Shown: positions 1 through 9,676 of the stretch, piece by piece
Layout of the letters: every line of letters begins with the position of its first letter
How positions within the stretch are numbered: the stretch's first letter is position 1
NCBI RefSeq assembly: GCF_024518675.1
Contig: NZ_JANIGL010000002.1
Coordinates: forward strand, 310,001 to 374,000
Length of the DNA stretch: 64,000 nucleotides
Reading direction: 5' to 3'
DNA from: Pseudoalteromonas shioyasakiensis
Lineage (GTDB): Bacteria > Pseudomonadota > Gammaproteobacteria > Enterobacterales > Alteromonadaceae
The notes under the pieces: model-generated
What the model was told of the DNA's origin: nothing
What the model saw: only the letters and a program-made list of their open reading frames with translations
Databases searched by the model: none
Translations under genes and position numbers: made by a program

Positions 1-801
1 TTTGGTATCAGTGCCGAACAAATAGATGAGCACAGCATGAGTAAAGAAGAATTAAAAACCGTGCTGAATGAATCTGGAGCTCTTATCCCTGCTCGCCACC
101 AAAGCATGTTGACCTCTATTTTAGACTTAGAGCAAGTCACTGTTGAAGATATTATGATCCCACGCAATGAAATTATTGCTATCGATATCAATGACGACTG
201 GAAACTAATCAGTAAACAACTAACGCATGCTCAGCATACTCGTGTGCTTTTATACCGTGACCAAATTGATGATGCTGTTGGCTTTATTCACTCACGTGAC
301 GCCCTACGTCTATTAACAAAAGAACAGTTCGATAAACCATCGTTATTACGCGCGGTGCGTGAAATTTACTTTATTCCTGAGGGTACGTCACTCAATACAC
401 AGCTTTTCAAGTTCCAACAATCAAAGGAACGTATTGGCTTAGTAGTAGATGAGTATGGTGACATCCAAGGTCTTGTTACGCTTGAAGACATATTAGAAGA
501 GGTAGTTGGTGATTTTACTACCACACAAACGCGTACCCCAAGCGAAGAAGTTATGCCACAAGAAGACGGTTCATTCTTAGTTGATGGTAGTGCCAATGTG
601 CGCGATCTCAATAAAGAGATGGATTGGGAATTTCCACTGGATGGTCCAAAAACCCTCAGTGGTTTAATCATCGAATACTTAGAAGATATTCCTGACGCAA
701 ACTTAAGCTTACGAATTTCAGGCTACCCTATTGAAGTCGTTGAAGTTAAAGAAAACATGATTAAGTTAGTCCGTATTCAAGCAAACAAACGAAAAATATA
801 A
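1..801 (+). CDS. yfjD: CorB/YfjD-family CNNM transporter, C-terminal part (5' end outside window)
   Basis: The reading frame is open from base 1, so this is the 3' part of a longer gene; the ATG at 37 is internal. What is visible is the cytoplasmic half: a pair of CBS domains (about residues 30-160 of the visible part, including VTVEDIMIPRNEI and VVDEYGDIQGLVTLEDILEE) followed by the CorC/HlyC C-terminal domain (about 175-250). The sequence matches the E. coli YfjD/CorB type closely from memory, including the run FTTT after GD. Family members are inner-membrane proteins implicated in divalent cation (Mg2+/Co2+) transport or resistance; the N-terminal DUF21 membrane domain should lie upstream. 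A strong hairpin follows the stop codon. The family call is firm; the transported ion is inferred. Confidence 0.9.
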   Translation, partial: FGISAEQIDEHSMSKEELKTVLNESGALIPARHQSMLTSILDLEQVTVEDIMIPRNEIIAIDINDDWKLISKQLTHAQHTRVLLYRDQIDDAVGFIHSRDALRLLTKEQFDKPSLLRAVREIYFIPEGTSLNTQLFKFQQSKERIGLVVDEYGDIQGLVTLEDILEEVVGDFTTTQTRTPSEEVMPQEDGSFLVDGSANVRDLNKEMDWEFPLDGPKTLSGLIIEYLEDIPDANLSLRISGYPIEVVEVKENMIKLVRIQANKRKI

Positions 802-809
802 GTATCTAA

Positions 810-846
810 GGTAGAGTAGTACTGTACTACTCTACCCCTCATTTTT
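810..846 (+). terminator. Rho-independent terminator after the CorB-like gene
   Basis: A perfect 13-bp inverted repeat (810-822 and 824-836, arm GGTAGAGTAGTAC) with a one-base centre is followed by CCTCATTTTT. It sits 8 bases after the stop codon. Confidence 0.8.
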
Positions 847-940
847 AAATTTCTGAATTTTCCGCTGCAATTACTCATTTAAGTCATAAATATTAGACTA
901 TTATATAACTGCTAATATTATACTTAACGGAGAATCCTTA

Positions 941-1777
941 ATGGACGAAATTTCTATCGAAGCCATTTACACCCAAGCTATCGAAATGCTGATGTTGTAT
1001 GGCCCTAAATTTTTACTCGCAATATTTGTTTTAATTATTGGTTGGTGGTTTATTGGCCGCATTGCAAATATGGCCGAGAAATCAATGGCTCGAGTTAAAT
1101 TTGAAGCTGGACTGACACACTTTTTAGTATCCTTTATCTCGGTTATTTTAAAAGTATTATTGCTGATCTCAGTTGCATCTATGATTGGCATAGAAACCAC
1201 TTCATTTATAGCCATGCTCGGTGCAGCTGGGCTTGCGGTCGGTATGGCGCTACAAGGCAGCTTGGCTAACTTTGCCGGTGGCGTTCTTATATTGTTCTTT
1301 AAGCCGTTTAAAGTCGGTGATGTCATCGAAGCTCAAGGTCATATGGGGAAAGTGGTTGAAATACAAATATTTGTTACTGTATTACTTACTTATGATAACG
1401 AAAAAATCATCATCCCCAATGGCGCGCTGTCAAACGGCTGTGTTAAAAACAAATTTGCAGAGCCTACGCGCCGAGTCGACATCGAATTTGGTATCAGCTA
1501 TGGCGACGATGTCATAAGAGCCCGTGAAGTGCTTATGAGCGTATTAAACGATTATGATTTAGTACTAAAAGAAGAGAATAAACAACCTGTGGTACACGTG
1601 AGTCAACATGGTGACAGCCATATTGGCATGTTGGTATGGGCCTGGGTTGACTCTGACAACTTCTGGCCGGTTTATTTTGGTTTATACGAGCGCGTTAAAA
1701 TTGCCTTCGATAAAGAAAATATCACCATCCCATTCCCACAACGAGATGTGCATATTCACCAGTTTCCTGGTAAATAA
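941..1777 (+). CDS. mscS: small-conductance mechanosensitive channel MscS
   Basis: 278 residues, close to E. coli MscS (286). The inner-membrane channel opens on membrane tension and releases osmolytes during hypo-osmotic shock. Three membrane helices lie at about 20-40, 62-85 and 88-118. The third is the Gly/Ala-packed pore helix (AAGLAVGMALQGSLANF), followed by the beta domain (FKPFKVGDVIEAQG; IIIPNGALSNGCVKN) and a C-terminal alpha/beta domain to residue 278. A GGAG ribosome site at 930-933 precedes the ATG. It is probably a single-gene unit: hairpin terminators lie before and after it. Identification is firm. Confidence 0.95.
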   Translation: MDEISIEAIYTQAIEMLMLYGPKFLLAIFVLIIGWWFIGRIANMAEKSMARVKFEAGLTHFLVSFISVILKVLLLISVASMIGIETTSFIAMLGAAGLAVGMALQGSLANFAGGVLILFFKPFKVGDVIEAQGHMGKVVEIQIFVTVLLTYDNEKIIIPNGALSNGCVKNKFAEPTRRVDIEFGISYGDDVIRAREVLMSVLNDYDLVLKEENKQPVVHVSQHGDSHIGMLVWAWVDSDNFWPVYFGLYERVKIAFDKENITIPFPQRDVHIHQFPGK

Positions 1778-1796
1778 TTACATAATAGTAATCGTA

Positions 1797-1822
1797 AAAA
1801 AGCCCGCAACTGCGGGCTTTTG
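1797..1822. terminator. bidirectional terminator between mscS and the lipoprotein gene
   Basis: AAAAGCCCGC, loop AACT, GCGGGCTTTT. There are A-runs before and T-runs after, so it can serve mscS (+) and the converging lipoprotein gene (-). Confidence 0.85.
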
Positions 1823-1842
1823 GTTAACTTAAACTTTATAAA

Positions 1843-2451
1843 TCAGCTAAACAAACGCTCTAACCAGCTCTTATCTAAATCATCTTCACATTTTTGTAAC
1901 TGCGCACCGTAACGGCTTGCGCGGTTTTTTACTTTGTTAGCAACATTCATTAACCACTTTTTTTGTTTATAAGTGCCGCGTTTGTAACCACCCCAACCTT
2001 CATGATAATTAAGGTATTGCGCGTAGGCATCCCATTTTGATACCCCATTTACTTTATTGGTTTTATAAACAAACCAGGCCATAAAATCGATTGCGTCATC
2101 AAAATCATCACGATCAGCCCCATTATTACCCGTTTCGCGGATATAATCAGACCAGGTGGGGGTTTTTGCTTGTGAATAACCATAAGCAGAGCTCGCACGC
2201 CCTATAGGGATCACCCATAAAAAGTACTCCATGGGTGGCGCAGCATCATGACGAAATGAACTTTCTTGATACATCATGCTCATGAGAACATGTTTTGGCG
2301 AGCCCCATTTATCTTGGGCATCTCGTGCATCATAATACCAATCGTTTTTTTCTTCAAAAATCTTACAGATATCATTAGGTTGCTTGGGGGGAGCAGTTGC
2401 ACAACCAGTTAAAATGGCTCCCAGCGATAAAATTATTAAACTTTTTTTCAT
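1843..2451 (-). CDS. transglycosylase SLT-like lipoprotein
   Basis: 202 residues. A lipoprotein signal ends in ILTGC (Cys17 is the predicted lipidated residue). The mature part has an SLT/lysozyme-like fold: MYQESSF (Glu63 is the likely catalytic acid), then SSAYGYSQAKTPTW, resembling the Gly-Tyr-X-Gln motif of lytic transglycosylases, and an aromatic C-terminal half (QYLNYHEGWGGY). It probably cleaves or remodels peptidoglycan while anchored to the outer membrane. It is not MltC, MltE or Slt70 by length or organisation. It is transcribed away from gshA and ends at a bidirectional terminator. The family call is good; the specific role is unknown. Confidence 0.8.
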   Translation of the reverse strand: MKKSLIILSLGAILTGCATAPPKQPNDICKIFEEKNDWYYDARDAQDKWGSPKHVLMSMMYQESSFRHDAAPPMEYFLWVIPIGRASSAYGYSQAKTPTWSDYIRETGNNGADRDDFDDAIDFMAWFVYKTNKVNGVSKWDAYAQYLNYHEGWGGYKRGTYKQKKWLMNVANKVKNRASRYGAQLQKCEDDLDKSWLERLFS

Positions 2452-2456
2452 TTTTT

Positions 2457-2572
2457 TGAGTTCTCGCTGAACTTTTTATAAAAGTATGAGTCTTATTTTT
2501 TGAATGCGCAGTTTAGCATTGTTTCATCCCTGAAGAATCTTTACGCAGCCACCTTGGGCTGCGTTTTTTTTG
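2457..2572 (+). ncRNA. candidate small RNA or orphan plus-strand transcript between the lipoprotein gene and gshA
   Basis: A textbook plus-strand terminator (CGCAGCC ... GGCTGCG, 2544-2562, then eight T) sits between two minus-strand genes, where no plus-strand gene exists to use it. About 90 bases upstream are TTGAGT (2457-2462) and TATAAA (2478-2483), a promoter-like pair with a short 15-base spacer. Together they could define an RNA of about 80 bases starting near 2490. The terminator is clear; the promoter and RNA are inferred. Confidence 0.35.
2543..2572 (+). terminator. strong plus-strand intrinsic terminator with no upstream plus-strand gene
   Basis: Stem ACGCAGCC / GGCTGCGT with loop ACCTT, followed by a run of T. 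In the minus direction the bases after the stem are TAAAGATTC, so it is not a good terminator for gshA. Confidence 0.75.
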
Positions 2573-2587
2573 CCTGCTTATTTGCGG

Positions 2588-4165
2588 CTAATTACCGTTA
2601 AAGTAATCCGCTAAAAATGATTTAAACGACTGACTATCTGCCGCGGTAATCGCCTGCTCATCGGTTACCGACTGCATAGCCTGCTGCTGTAAATAATCAT
2701 CTGAATAAACATGATACGGTGTCGCCTGATGGTTTTGCTTGTATTTTTGCGCAAGCGCTAAGGCAAAATGGCCGTTATCAATATTTGCTTCTTTTAGCTG
2801 GCTCACATACTGCCCAGAGTAAGTTAGTGATGAATCATGTAACCACGTTCTTAAACGGTTCACAGTGGTAACATAATGCTCAGTACCATATGCATTATCC
2901 ATATAAGCAGCGACATCAGCGAGTTGGCTAAATATTTCTTCGCCCCACTGCACTAAACTCGTTGCCACACCTGATTTATTTAACTCTAATGAACTATCAC
3001 GTCCATTGTTGACAACGGAGTCTAGGTTTTCAGTGCTGCGGGTTTGCGAATCCCAATCCATATCAGGGGAGTCTTTTAACAAGCAGTAAGTTAAAAACAC
3101 ATCTAAAAAGTGGATTTGTTCTAATGAAATACCTGTTTCACTAAATGGGTTTACATCCAGAGCGCGGATTTCGATATATTCAATACCACCACGTAACAAT
3201 GCATCAGTTGGGGTTTCACCACTTTTAGCATTACGCTTAGGGCGAATTGGTGAGTAAAATTCATTCTCGATTTGAAGAATGTTTTTGTTTAATTGCTTTG
3301 GTTGCTCGCTTTTGTAATCATCAATACTACCGTAGATATCTGACGGGGTATTGATTGCACGTTTAAGCCCAGCTACATATTCATCTAACGAGTTGTACAT
3401 TACCTTTAACGACGATTGTGCGCTATTGGTGTAACCCAAGTTGCCTAATCGCAGCGCGGTGCCTGTTTCCAGGTATAATGTCCCTTTACCTAATTTTTTA
3501 AAAGGTAACTCTGTTTTACGCCCTTGTAAAAACGAATTACATAACGCAGGGGATGCGCCAAACAAATAACTTATCAACCATAATTCGCGCTTGAAATTAC
3601 GGATCAGGCCTAAATAACCTGCTGAAATAAAATCACCTAGCTCGCTTTCATCACCTTTAATGGTTTTTAAGCTTTGCCAAAAACTGGTTGGGAATGAAAT
3701 ATTAAAATGCACCCCAGCAATCGCTTGCATCATGCTACCGTAACGGTTCTTTAAACCTTCACGGTACAGTGTTTTCATACGACCAATATTCGAGTCACCA
3801 AATTGAGCTAACACAATATCGTCCTGGTGCTCAATAAAGCAAGGCATGCTAATAGGCCAAAGCAACTCTTCACCCATTTTTGATAAGGTAAATTTTTGCA
3901 AGTCCTGTAACTGGGCCAAAGTTTCTTGCGCTGACTCACTCACTGGTGTGATAAATTCTAATAATGCTTCAGAAAAGTCCGTTGTGATATGACCATTCGT
4001 CAACGCACAACCGACCCCTTCTGGGTGTCCTTGTTGTGAAATAACGCCATTGGCTTTAATCCTTAAGGCTTCTCTTTCAATGCCACGTTGAATACCTTTA
4101 ATTGCGTATTTATGTTGTTCTGGAGATAACGCTGTTAACGTTGAAGTTAGATCATGTGTTGTCAA
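2588..4165 (-). CDS. gshA: glutamate-cysteine ligase
   Basis: 525 residues, near the 518 of E. coli GshA. It joins L-glutamate and L-cysteine with ATP to gamma-glutamylcysteine, the first and limiting step of glutathione synthesis in the cytoplasm. Recognisable family segments are GIERE near the N-terminus, TNGHITTDFSEALLEFITP (residues 57-75), the region around GVHFNISFP and IEYIEIRALDVNPF. The ATG is preceded by GAGGAAAT. It appears monocistronic. A 10-bp palindrome GCCACGTGGC (4181-4190) lies just upstream of the ribosome site. Identification is firm. Confidence 0.95.
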   Translation of the reverse strand: MTTHDLTSTLTALSPEQHKYAIKGIQRGIEREALRIKANGVISQQGHPEGVGCALTNGHITTDFSEALLEFITPVSESAQETLAQLQDLQKFTLSKMGEELLWPISMPCFIEHQDDIVLAQFGDSNIGRMKTLYREGLKNRYGSMMQAIAGVHFNISFPTSFWQSLKTIKGDESELGDFISAGYLGLIRNFKRELWLISYLFGASPALCNSFLQGRKTELPFKKLGKGTLYLETGTALRLGNLGYTNSAQSSLKVMYNSLDEYVAGLKRAINTPSDIYGSIDDYKSEQPKQLNKNILQIENEFYSPIRPKRNAKSGETPTDALLRGGIEYIEIRALDVNPFSETGISLEQIHFLDVFLTYCLLKDSPDMDWDSQTRSTENLDSVVNNGRDSSLELNKSGVATSLVQWGEEIFSQLADVAAYMDNAYGTEHYVTTVNRLRTWLHDSSLTYSGQYVSQLKEANIDNGHFALALAQKYKQNHQATPYHVYSDDYLQQQAMQSVTDEQAITAADSQSFKSFLADYFNGN

Positions 4166-4180
4166 AAAATATTTCCTCGA

Positions 4181-4190
4181 GCCACGTGGC
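4181..4190. promoter_or_regulatory. perfect palindrome GCCACGTGGC upstream of gshA
   Basis: It lies 16 bases before the gshA start, just upstream of the ribosome site. It could be an operator half-pair or a 5'-leader hairpin; no known regulator was recognised. Confidence 0.25.
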
Positions 4191-4615
4191 TTAATCCTAA
4201 GTCTATGGGGGCAAAATGATAATACTCAAGGCTAAATAATGAGGATCACACATTCCTTCACTTTAGCATTCTGACCATTATGCGAATTACAGCAAAAATA
4301 CAGACCTTGCCAACACTATACCCAACACTTTTCGGGCAGTTTTGCTTTACAGTAATCTTGCCATTGAAAGGCCGAATATACAATTGCTTTAATCGCACCA
4401 CTGCTGTGCAACTGAGACAGCTAATTAATAAAGACCGACTAAATAGCGATACGTATTCAGCAAAGCACAGAAAAATAAATTTGCCGTTTTTTGTTTTAGA
4501 TCATAAAAATAGCAGTTAACACCTGGTAAATACCAATTTTCGGTATTTTCCCTTTATAAACTATGTATTAACTTTATAATTGGCATTAATAAAAAAGTAT
4601 GTTTAAGGAAAGCCC
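4191..4615. other. intergenic region between gshA and the chemoreceptor
   Basis: About 425 AT-rich bases between divergent genes. It holds an inverted repeat AAATACC-N7-GGTATTT (4528-4548) just upstream of a TATAAA sequence near 4554, possibly an operator over the chemoreceptor promoter, and AAGGAAA (4605-4611) as that gene's ribosome site. A 79-codon reading frame here (4280-4519) does not look like a real protein. I see no RNA gene. Confidence 0.4.
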
Positions 4616-6163
4616 ATGCGTCGGGGTCAAGAACTAATCAATGAAGAAGTTTCTTTTTCACAGCAACAAGAGCTAGTCTCAACTACAGACTTACGCGGTG
4701 TGATCGCTTACGCTAATGATGCTTTTTGCAATATTGCAGGGTATTCATTAGAAGAGCTAGTAGGCAAAAATCATAATATTGTGCGTCACCCAGATATGCC
4801 TAAAGCTGCATTTAAAGAAATGTGGGAAAAACTCAAAGCTGGGCACTCTTGGCGAGGCATGGTAAAGAATCGTTGTAAAGACGGCCGCTATTATTGGGTT
4901 GATGCTTTTGTAACGCCAATTTTCGAAAACGGCCAACTTGTTGGCTACCAATCAGTACGAACAAAACCTTCAGAACAACTAAAACAACGAGCCATTGCGC
5001 TATACAAAAAAATAAATGAAGGCAAGTCCGTCACCTCATTCAGAGAGCAAGTTGGAGTCAGACAGCTGCTTTGCATTATTTTGGCTATCGTAGGTTTGCT
5101 AGGACTCGTTGTTTACACATCTATGGCAGTAGCACTTTTTGCGACGGTTTTTTTAGCTTTAATTATATTGCTCAATTACGACGAGCTGATTGTGACACCG
5201 TTGGCTTTAAAGCAACAGAAAGCAGAGTTTGACTCGGTCTCTCGCTATATTTACGTTGGTGCTCACCCTTTTAGCATTAGTGAGTACAACCGCGAAATGC
5301 TCAGCGCCAAATTGCGTACCGTACTTGGCCGCATCAAAGACGCCACAGTAACATTTAATAGTATTGCTGTAAGCTTAGATAATCAGTCTTCGCTCACCGA
5401 GCAAGGTATCTCAGCACAAGGACAACGTTTAGGCCAAATAGCCACTGCCATGTCACAAATGAGCGCTACTATTGGTGAGATATCAAACAACACGCACCAC
5501 ACCGCTGAAAAAGTAAGTGTAACCTATCAAAGTTGCTCTGATATTAAAGAGCATATCGCGGACAATAGTTCAATGGTGTCCGATTTAGCCTCTCAAGTCG
5601 AGCAAGCAGCCAGTACTGCAAACGCACTCGCAGCTGAAGCAGATAAAATTGGCCAAGTAATGACTGAGATTGAAGGTATCGCAGAGCAAACCAACTTACT
5701 GGCATTGAATGCCGCAATTGAAGCAGCCCGAGCGGGTGAACATGGCCGAGGTTTTGCCGTGGTTGCTGATGAAGTAAGAGCGCTTTCTTCGCGTACGCAA
5801 AGAGCAACGTCTCAAATCCACAGTTCAATTAAAGAAATTCAAGACACACTGTTTAGTTGGTCAACGGTTATGAAAAACACCAAAGCCCAAGCTGATGAAT
5901 GTGTTAATACCACTGGACATACACAAATTGAGCTAGATAGTATTTTTGCTCAAATCAGCGAAATATCACAACTTGCAACACAGATTTCAGCCGCCGCGGA
6001 GCAGCAACAAACGGTGAGTGGTGATATAGGTGTGAATGTCGAACAGATTAAAGGCTTTAGTGATGAAAACCTAAGCTTGAGCTTTAATGTAGCCAAGGAT
6101 GCAGCACACTTAGTGGAAGGCTCTAGTAAGGTGAAAGACATTCTGCATACGTTTAAAGTCTAG
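4616..6163 (+). CDS. Aer-like PAS-domain methyl-accepting chemotaxis protein
   Basis: 515 residues. An N-terminal PAS domain (about 20-125; [19 protein letters not shown], then [14 protein letters not shown]) resembles the FAD-binding PAS of Aer. A short hydrophobic hairpin (about 148-190) anchors the protein in the inner membrane with no large periplasmic sensor. The rest is the cytoplasmic signalling coiled coil with the conserved tip around 357-388 ([29 protein letters not shown]). It should signal redox or energy state to CheA/CheW and the flagellar motor. AAGGAAA precedes the ATG. No chemotaxis genes adjoin it. The class is certain; oxygen or redox sensing is inferred from architecture. 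Confidence 0.9.
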   Translation: MRRGQELINEEVSFSQQQELVSTTDLRGVIAYANDAFCNIAGYSLEELVGKNHNIVRHPDMPKAAFKEMWEKLKAGHSWRGMVKNRCKDGRYYWVDAFVTPIFENGQLVGYQSVRTKPSEQLKQRAIALYKKINEGKSVTSFREQVGVRQLLCIILAIVGLLGLVVYTSMAVALFATVFLALIILLNYDELIVTPLALKQQKAEFDSVSRYIYVGAHPFSISEYNREMLSAKLRTVLGRIKDATVTFNSIAVSLDNQSSLTEQGISAQGQRLGQIATAMSQMSATIGEISNNTHHTAEKVSVTYQSCSDIKEHIADNSSMVSDLASQVEQAASTANALAAEADKIGQVMTEIEGIAEQTNLLALNAAIEAARAGEHGRGFAVVADEVRALSSRTQRATSQIHSSIKEIQDTLFSWSTVMKNTKAQADECVNTTGHTQIELDSIFAQISEISQLATQISAAAEQQQTVSGDIGVNVEQIKGFSDENLSLSFNVAKDAAHLVEGSSKVKDILHTFKV

Positions 6164-6223
6164 TATTGAGTTACTACTTGTACATGCATTTTAAGTTACA
6201 AACTTAAAAGTTCTGATAATAAA

Positions 6224-6256
6224 ATTAAGGCCAGCAAATTGCTGGCCTTAATATTT
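6224..6256. terminator. bidirectional terminator between the chemoreceptor and clpB
   Basis: AAGGCCAGCA, loop AAT, TGCTGGCCTT (6227-6249) with flanking A/T runs, between two converging genes. Confidence 0.8.
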
Positions 6257-6270
6257 GATAGCTAATACTC

Positions 6271-8847
6271 CTAGCGTGCGCTAAATATCAGCCCATTTTC
6301 ATCGGCGTCAATAACTATCATATTACCACTTTGGTAATCACCAGCGAGTAGCTTTTGTGCTAATGGGTTTTCAATTGTATGCTGAATGGCTCGTTTCAGT
6401 GGTCGTGCGCCATATACTGGATCAAAACCGCTGGCTGCAATTCGCTCTAAAGCTGCATCGCTAATATCTAATAAATATCCCATTTCAGTTAAGCGCTCTC
6501 GTAATTTAGTTAACTGAATATCGGCAATCTCTTTAATATGCTCATTCGCCAATGGGTGGAACACCACCGTTTCATCAATCCGATTGATAAACTCTGGTCG
6601 AAATTGGCTCACTAATACACCCATCACTTTTTCTTTGAGCGTATCATAATCATTACTTCCCGCCTGCTCTTGAATAATATCTGAGCCTAGATTTGAGGTC
6701 ATAATGATCACGGTATTTTTAAAATCTACAGTACGTCCTTGACCATCGGTTAAGCGGCCATCATCCAAAACCTGTAGCAAAATGTTAAACACATCAGGGT
6801 GCGCTTTTTCTACTTCATCAAGTAAAATTACAGAGTATGGACGTCGACGAACGGCTTCGGTTAAATAGCCCCCCTCTTCATAGCCAACATAGCCTGGAGG
6901 TGCGCCCACTAAGCGAGCTACTGAATGTTTTTCCATAAACTCTGACATATCAATGCGTACCATGGCACTTTCAGTATCAAACATATAAGTTGCCAGTGCT
7001 TTGGTCAGCTCAGTTTTACCCACCCCTGTTGGCCCTAAGAATAAAAATGAGCCAATTGGGCGATTGGGATCAGCAAGTCCTGCGCGAGAACGGCGTATCG
7101 CGTTTGATACGGCAACCACGGCTTCGTCTTGTCCTATCACTTTTGCATGGAGTTGATCTTCCATTTGCAGTAACTTTTCACGCTCACCCTGTAGCATTTT
7201 AGAAACCGGAATACCTGTCCAGCGCGATAAAATCTCTGCAATTTCATCTTCGCCAACTTGATTTTTTAACAAGCTCATATCTTGCATTTCGGCTTGCGAG
7301 GCAAGGTCTAACTTGCGTTCAAGATCAGGGATTCGACCATATTGTAGTTCTGACATTCGCTGTAAATCGGTTGCACGTCGTGCTACTTCTAAATCTAAAC
7401 GCGCTTGTTCTAGCTCCGCCTTGATCACTTGAGTGCCCTGTAAAGAGGCTTTTTCTGCATTCCACACTTCATCAAGTTCACGGTATTGTGATTCAAGTTC
7501 ACCGATCAGCTCTTGCATCTCTGTGCGACGTTTTTGACTCGCTTCGTCTTTTTCCTTTGCAAGTGCGTTGTCTTCGAGCTTTAACTGAATGATACGGCGC
7601 TCTAATTTATCCAACGATTCGGGTTTTGAATCTATTTGCAGACGAATTGACGAACCAGCCTCGTCAATTAAATCAATCGCTTTATCGGGTAACTGCCTAT
7701 CACTAATATACCGGTGTGATAAATGCGCTGCGGCAACAATGGCAGGATCAGTAATATCTACACTGTGATGTAATTCATATCGCTCTTTTAGGCCACGCAA
7801 AATAGCAATGGTATCTTCAACGGATGGCTCCTCAACTAATACCTTTTGAAAACGTCGCTCAAGGGCTGCGTCTTTTTCGATGTATTGGCGATACTCATCC
7901 AACGTTGTTGCACCCACGCAGTGCAGCTCACCACGGGCCAGTGCAGGCTTTAACATATTACCGGCATCCATGGCGCCATCAGTTTTACCTGCGCCGACCA
8001 TAGTATGAATTTCATCAATAAATAAAATGACTTGGCCTTCTTCTTTAGCCAGTTCATTGAGTACTGATTTTAAACGTTCTTCAAATTCACCGCGGTATTT
8101 TGCCCCCGCTACTAGCGCACCTAAGTCAAGAGACAATACGCGTTTGTTTTTCAGCCCTTCTGGCACTTCGCCATTAATAATGCGCTGAGCTAACCCTTCG
8201 GCAATCGCCGTTTTACCTACGCCTGGCTCACCGATGAGTACTGGATTATTCTTCGTGCGACGTTGTAATACTTGAATCGTCCGGCGAATTTCATCGTCAC
8301 GGCCAATGACAGGATCCAGCTTGCCTTGTTCGGCACGCTCGGTGAGATCAATAGTGAATTTTTTCAGGGCTTGGCGAGTTTCTTCAGCATTGGGATCATC
8401 GACTTTTTGACCACCACGAATCGCTTCTATTGCCGCTTCAATTTTACTCGTTGTTACATTCAAAGCACGGAAAATATCGCCCAGCGGCCCTTTATCTTCA
8501 CAGGCGGCAAGTACAAATAATTCGCTAGAAATAAACTTGTCTTTGCGCTTTTGCGCGTATTTGTCACACAAGTTGATCAGTGAAACCATGTTATTAGACA
8601 ATTGAACATCGCCACCAACACCTTCCACTTTAAATAACTTTTCAATCTCTTTTGATAATTTGGTGTTAAGTTCATCTGCACTGACACCTGCCTGTGCTAG
8701 TAAGGCACGCACACTCGAGCCACTTTGCTGTAGTAACGAATACATCAAATGTACAGGTTCAATAAATTGATGATCTCGACCAAGCGCTAATGATTGAGCA
8801 TCTGAAAGCGCAGATTGAAATTTACTGGTAAATCTATCTAAACGCAT
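6271..8847 (-). CDS. clpB: ATP-dependent disaggregase ClpB
   Basis: 858 residues, against 857 in E. coli. This hexameric cytoplasmic AAA+ chaperone works with DnaK to extract proteins from aggregates. Order of domains: Clp N domain (1-145), AAA1 with Walker A GEPGVGKT near 206, a coiled-coil M domain (about 410-525, rich in charged heptads), and AAA2 with [12 protein letters not shown] near 605 and the C-terminal ClpB_D2-small domain. There is no ClpP-binding IGF/L loop, as expected. Its promoter is a sigma-32 type (8882-8911). It is the last gene of rluD-pgeF-clpB but can be transcribed alone on heat shock. Identification is firm. Confidence 0.97.
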   Translation of the reverse strand: MRLDRFTSKFQSALSDAQSLALGRDHQFIEPVHLMYSLLQQSGSSVRALLAQAGVSADELNTKLSKEIEKLFKVEGVGGDVQLSNNMVSLINLCDKYAQKRKDKFISSELFVLAACEDKGPLGDIFRALNVTTSKIEAAIEAIRGGQKVDDPNAEETRQALKKFTIDLTERAEQGKLDPVIGRDDEIRRTIQVLQRRTKNNPVLIGEPGVGKTAIAEGLAQRIINGEVPEGLKNKRVLSLDLGALVAGAKYRGEFEERLKSVLNELAKEEGQVILFIDEIHTMVGAGKTDGAMDAGNMLKPALARGELHCVGATTLDEYRQYIEKDAALERRFQKVLVEEPSVEDTIAILRGLKERYELHHSVDITDPAIVAAAHLSHRYISDRQLPDKAIDLIDEAGSSIRLQIDSKPESLDKLERRIIQLKLEDNALAKEKDEASQKRRTEMQELIGELESQYRELDEVWNAEKASLQGTQVIKAELEQARLDLEVARRATDLQRMSELQYGRIPDLERKLDLASQAEMQDMSLLKNQVGEDEIAEILSRWTGIPVSKMLQGEREKLLQMEDQLHAKVIGQDEAVVAVSNAIRRSRAGLADPNRPIGSFLFLGPTGVGKTELTKALATYMFDTESAMVRIDMSEFMEKHSVARLVGAPPGYVGYEEGGYLTEAVRRRPYSVILLDEVEKAHPDVFNILLQVLDDGRLTDGQGRTVDFKNTVIIMTSNLGSDIIQEQAGSNDYDTLKEKVMGVLVSQFRPEFINRIDETVVFHPLANEHIKEIADIQLTKLRERLTEMGYLLDISDAALERIAASGFDPVYGARPLKRAIQHTIENPLAQKLLAGDYQSGNMIVIDADENGLIFSAR

Positions 8848-8881
8848 AAGGGGTTACCTATAAAAAAAACTAATTGCTTAA

Positions 8882-8911
8882 TTAATGGGTATGTTTGCTG
8901 ATTTGTTCAAG
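8882..8911 (-). promoter_or_regulatory. sigma-32 heat-shock promoter of clpB
   Basis: Reading the minus strand: CTTGAA (8906-8911), a 15-base spacer, then ACCCATTAA (8882-8890), matching the consensus CTTGAA - CCCCATnTA. It lies about 35-60 bases upstream of the clpB ATG, in the short gap after pgeF. Confidence 0.8.
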
Positions 8912-8948
8912 GTTTTACAAAAAATATAATAACACTTAATTAATATTA

Positions 8949-9674
8949 TTAGCGCCAGATCAAAGTAGCCATGCGACCGGTTCGGCCATCACGCCGGTAA
9001 GAAAAAAACTGCTCTTGTTGGGTGACAGTGCAATATTCACCACCTGAAATGTGTGTTACACCAAATTGTTTTAATTGGCTGCGAGCAATCATATAGATGT
9101 CAGCTAGATATTTACCACTTTCAATGGCTTGAAAAGCGTGTAAATGTTCAGCTGATTGTTGGCAAAATGCAGATTTAACCTCAGCGCCAACTTCAAATTT
9201 ATCTGCACCAATGGCTGGCCCAAGCCATGCAATCACTTTGTCTAAAGGCGTGGTGAACTGCGCAAGAGTATTAGCGATTATGCCACTATTGAGCCCGCGC
9301 CAACCACCATGAATTGCGGCAATTTCCTGCCCACACCCAGAACTGAGCAAAATCGGCAAACAATCGGCAGTCATTATTGCTAAAGGTTGCAAAGCTAAGC
9401 GTGTGTACAAGGCGTCAGCATCAGATAAATGTGCCTTATCAAATGCCTCATCAACAATTACTACATCACTGCTATGAACTTGGTTTAACCAAATAGGTTT
9501 AGCGGGTAAATGAGTTGCTAAACGCTCACGGTTTGCTAAAACAGTTTGTTCATCATCACCTACATGTAAACCTAAGTTAAAACTTGCATAAGGAGCACTC
9601 GAAAGGCCCCCTATTCGCGTGGTACTTAGGGCGCCAATGTTACTTGCTGCCTGCCATGTAGGTGTGATCATCAT
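8949..9674 (-). CDS. pgeF: peptidoglycan editing factor PgeF / polyphenol oxidase (YfiH, LACC1 family)
   Basis: 241 residues, typical for the family. Motifs: the early LNQVHSSDVV, MTADCLPILL (Cys of the metal site), AAIHGGWRGL (His) and a C-terminal YRRDGRTGR. The conserved His and Cys bind zinc. YfiH-type enzymes have been reported as laccases and purine nucleoside-metabolising enzymes, and in E. coli as an editor that removes wrongly incorporated L-Ser from peptidoglycan precursors. The start lies 2 bases after the rluD stop, implying translational coupling; no separate ribosome site is seen. The order rluD-pgeF-clpB is conserved in gammaproteobacteria. Confidence 0.92.
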   Translation of the reverse strand: MMITPTWQAASNIGALSTTRIGGLSSAPYASFNLGLHVGDDEQTVLANRERLATHLPAKPIWLNQVHSSDVVIVDEAFDKAHLSDADALYTRLALQPLAIMTADCLPILLSSGCGQEIAAIHGGWRGLNSGIIANTLAQFTTPLDKVIAWLGPAIGADKFEVGAEVKSAFCQQSAEHLHAFQAIESGKYLADIYMIARSQLKQFGVTHISGGEYCTVTQQEQFFSYRRDGRTGRMATLIWR

Positions 9675-9676
9675 GC

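Noticed and set aside
4280..4519. 79-codon plus-strand frame between gshA and the chemoreceptor
   Set aside because: No ribosome site and an unstructured, low-quality protein sequence; it covers the likely gshA promoter.
4528..4548. Terminator AAATACC-N7-GGTATTT
   Set aside because: Weak A/T-rich stem with no gene upstream on plus; described only as a possible operator.
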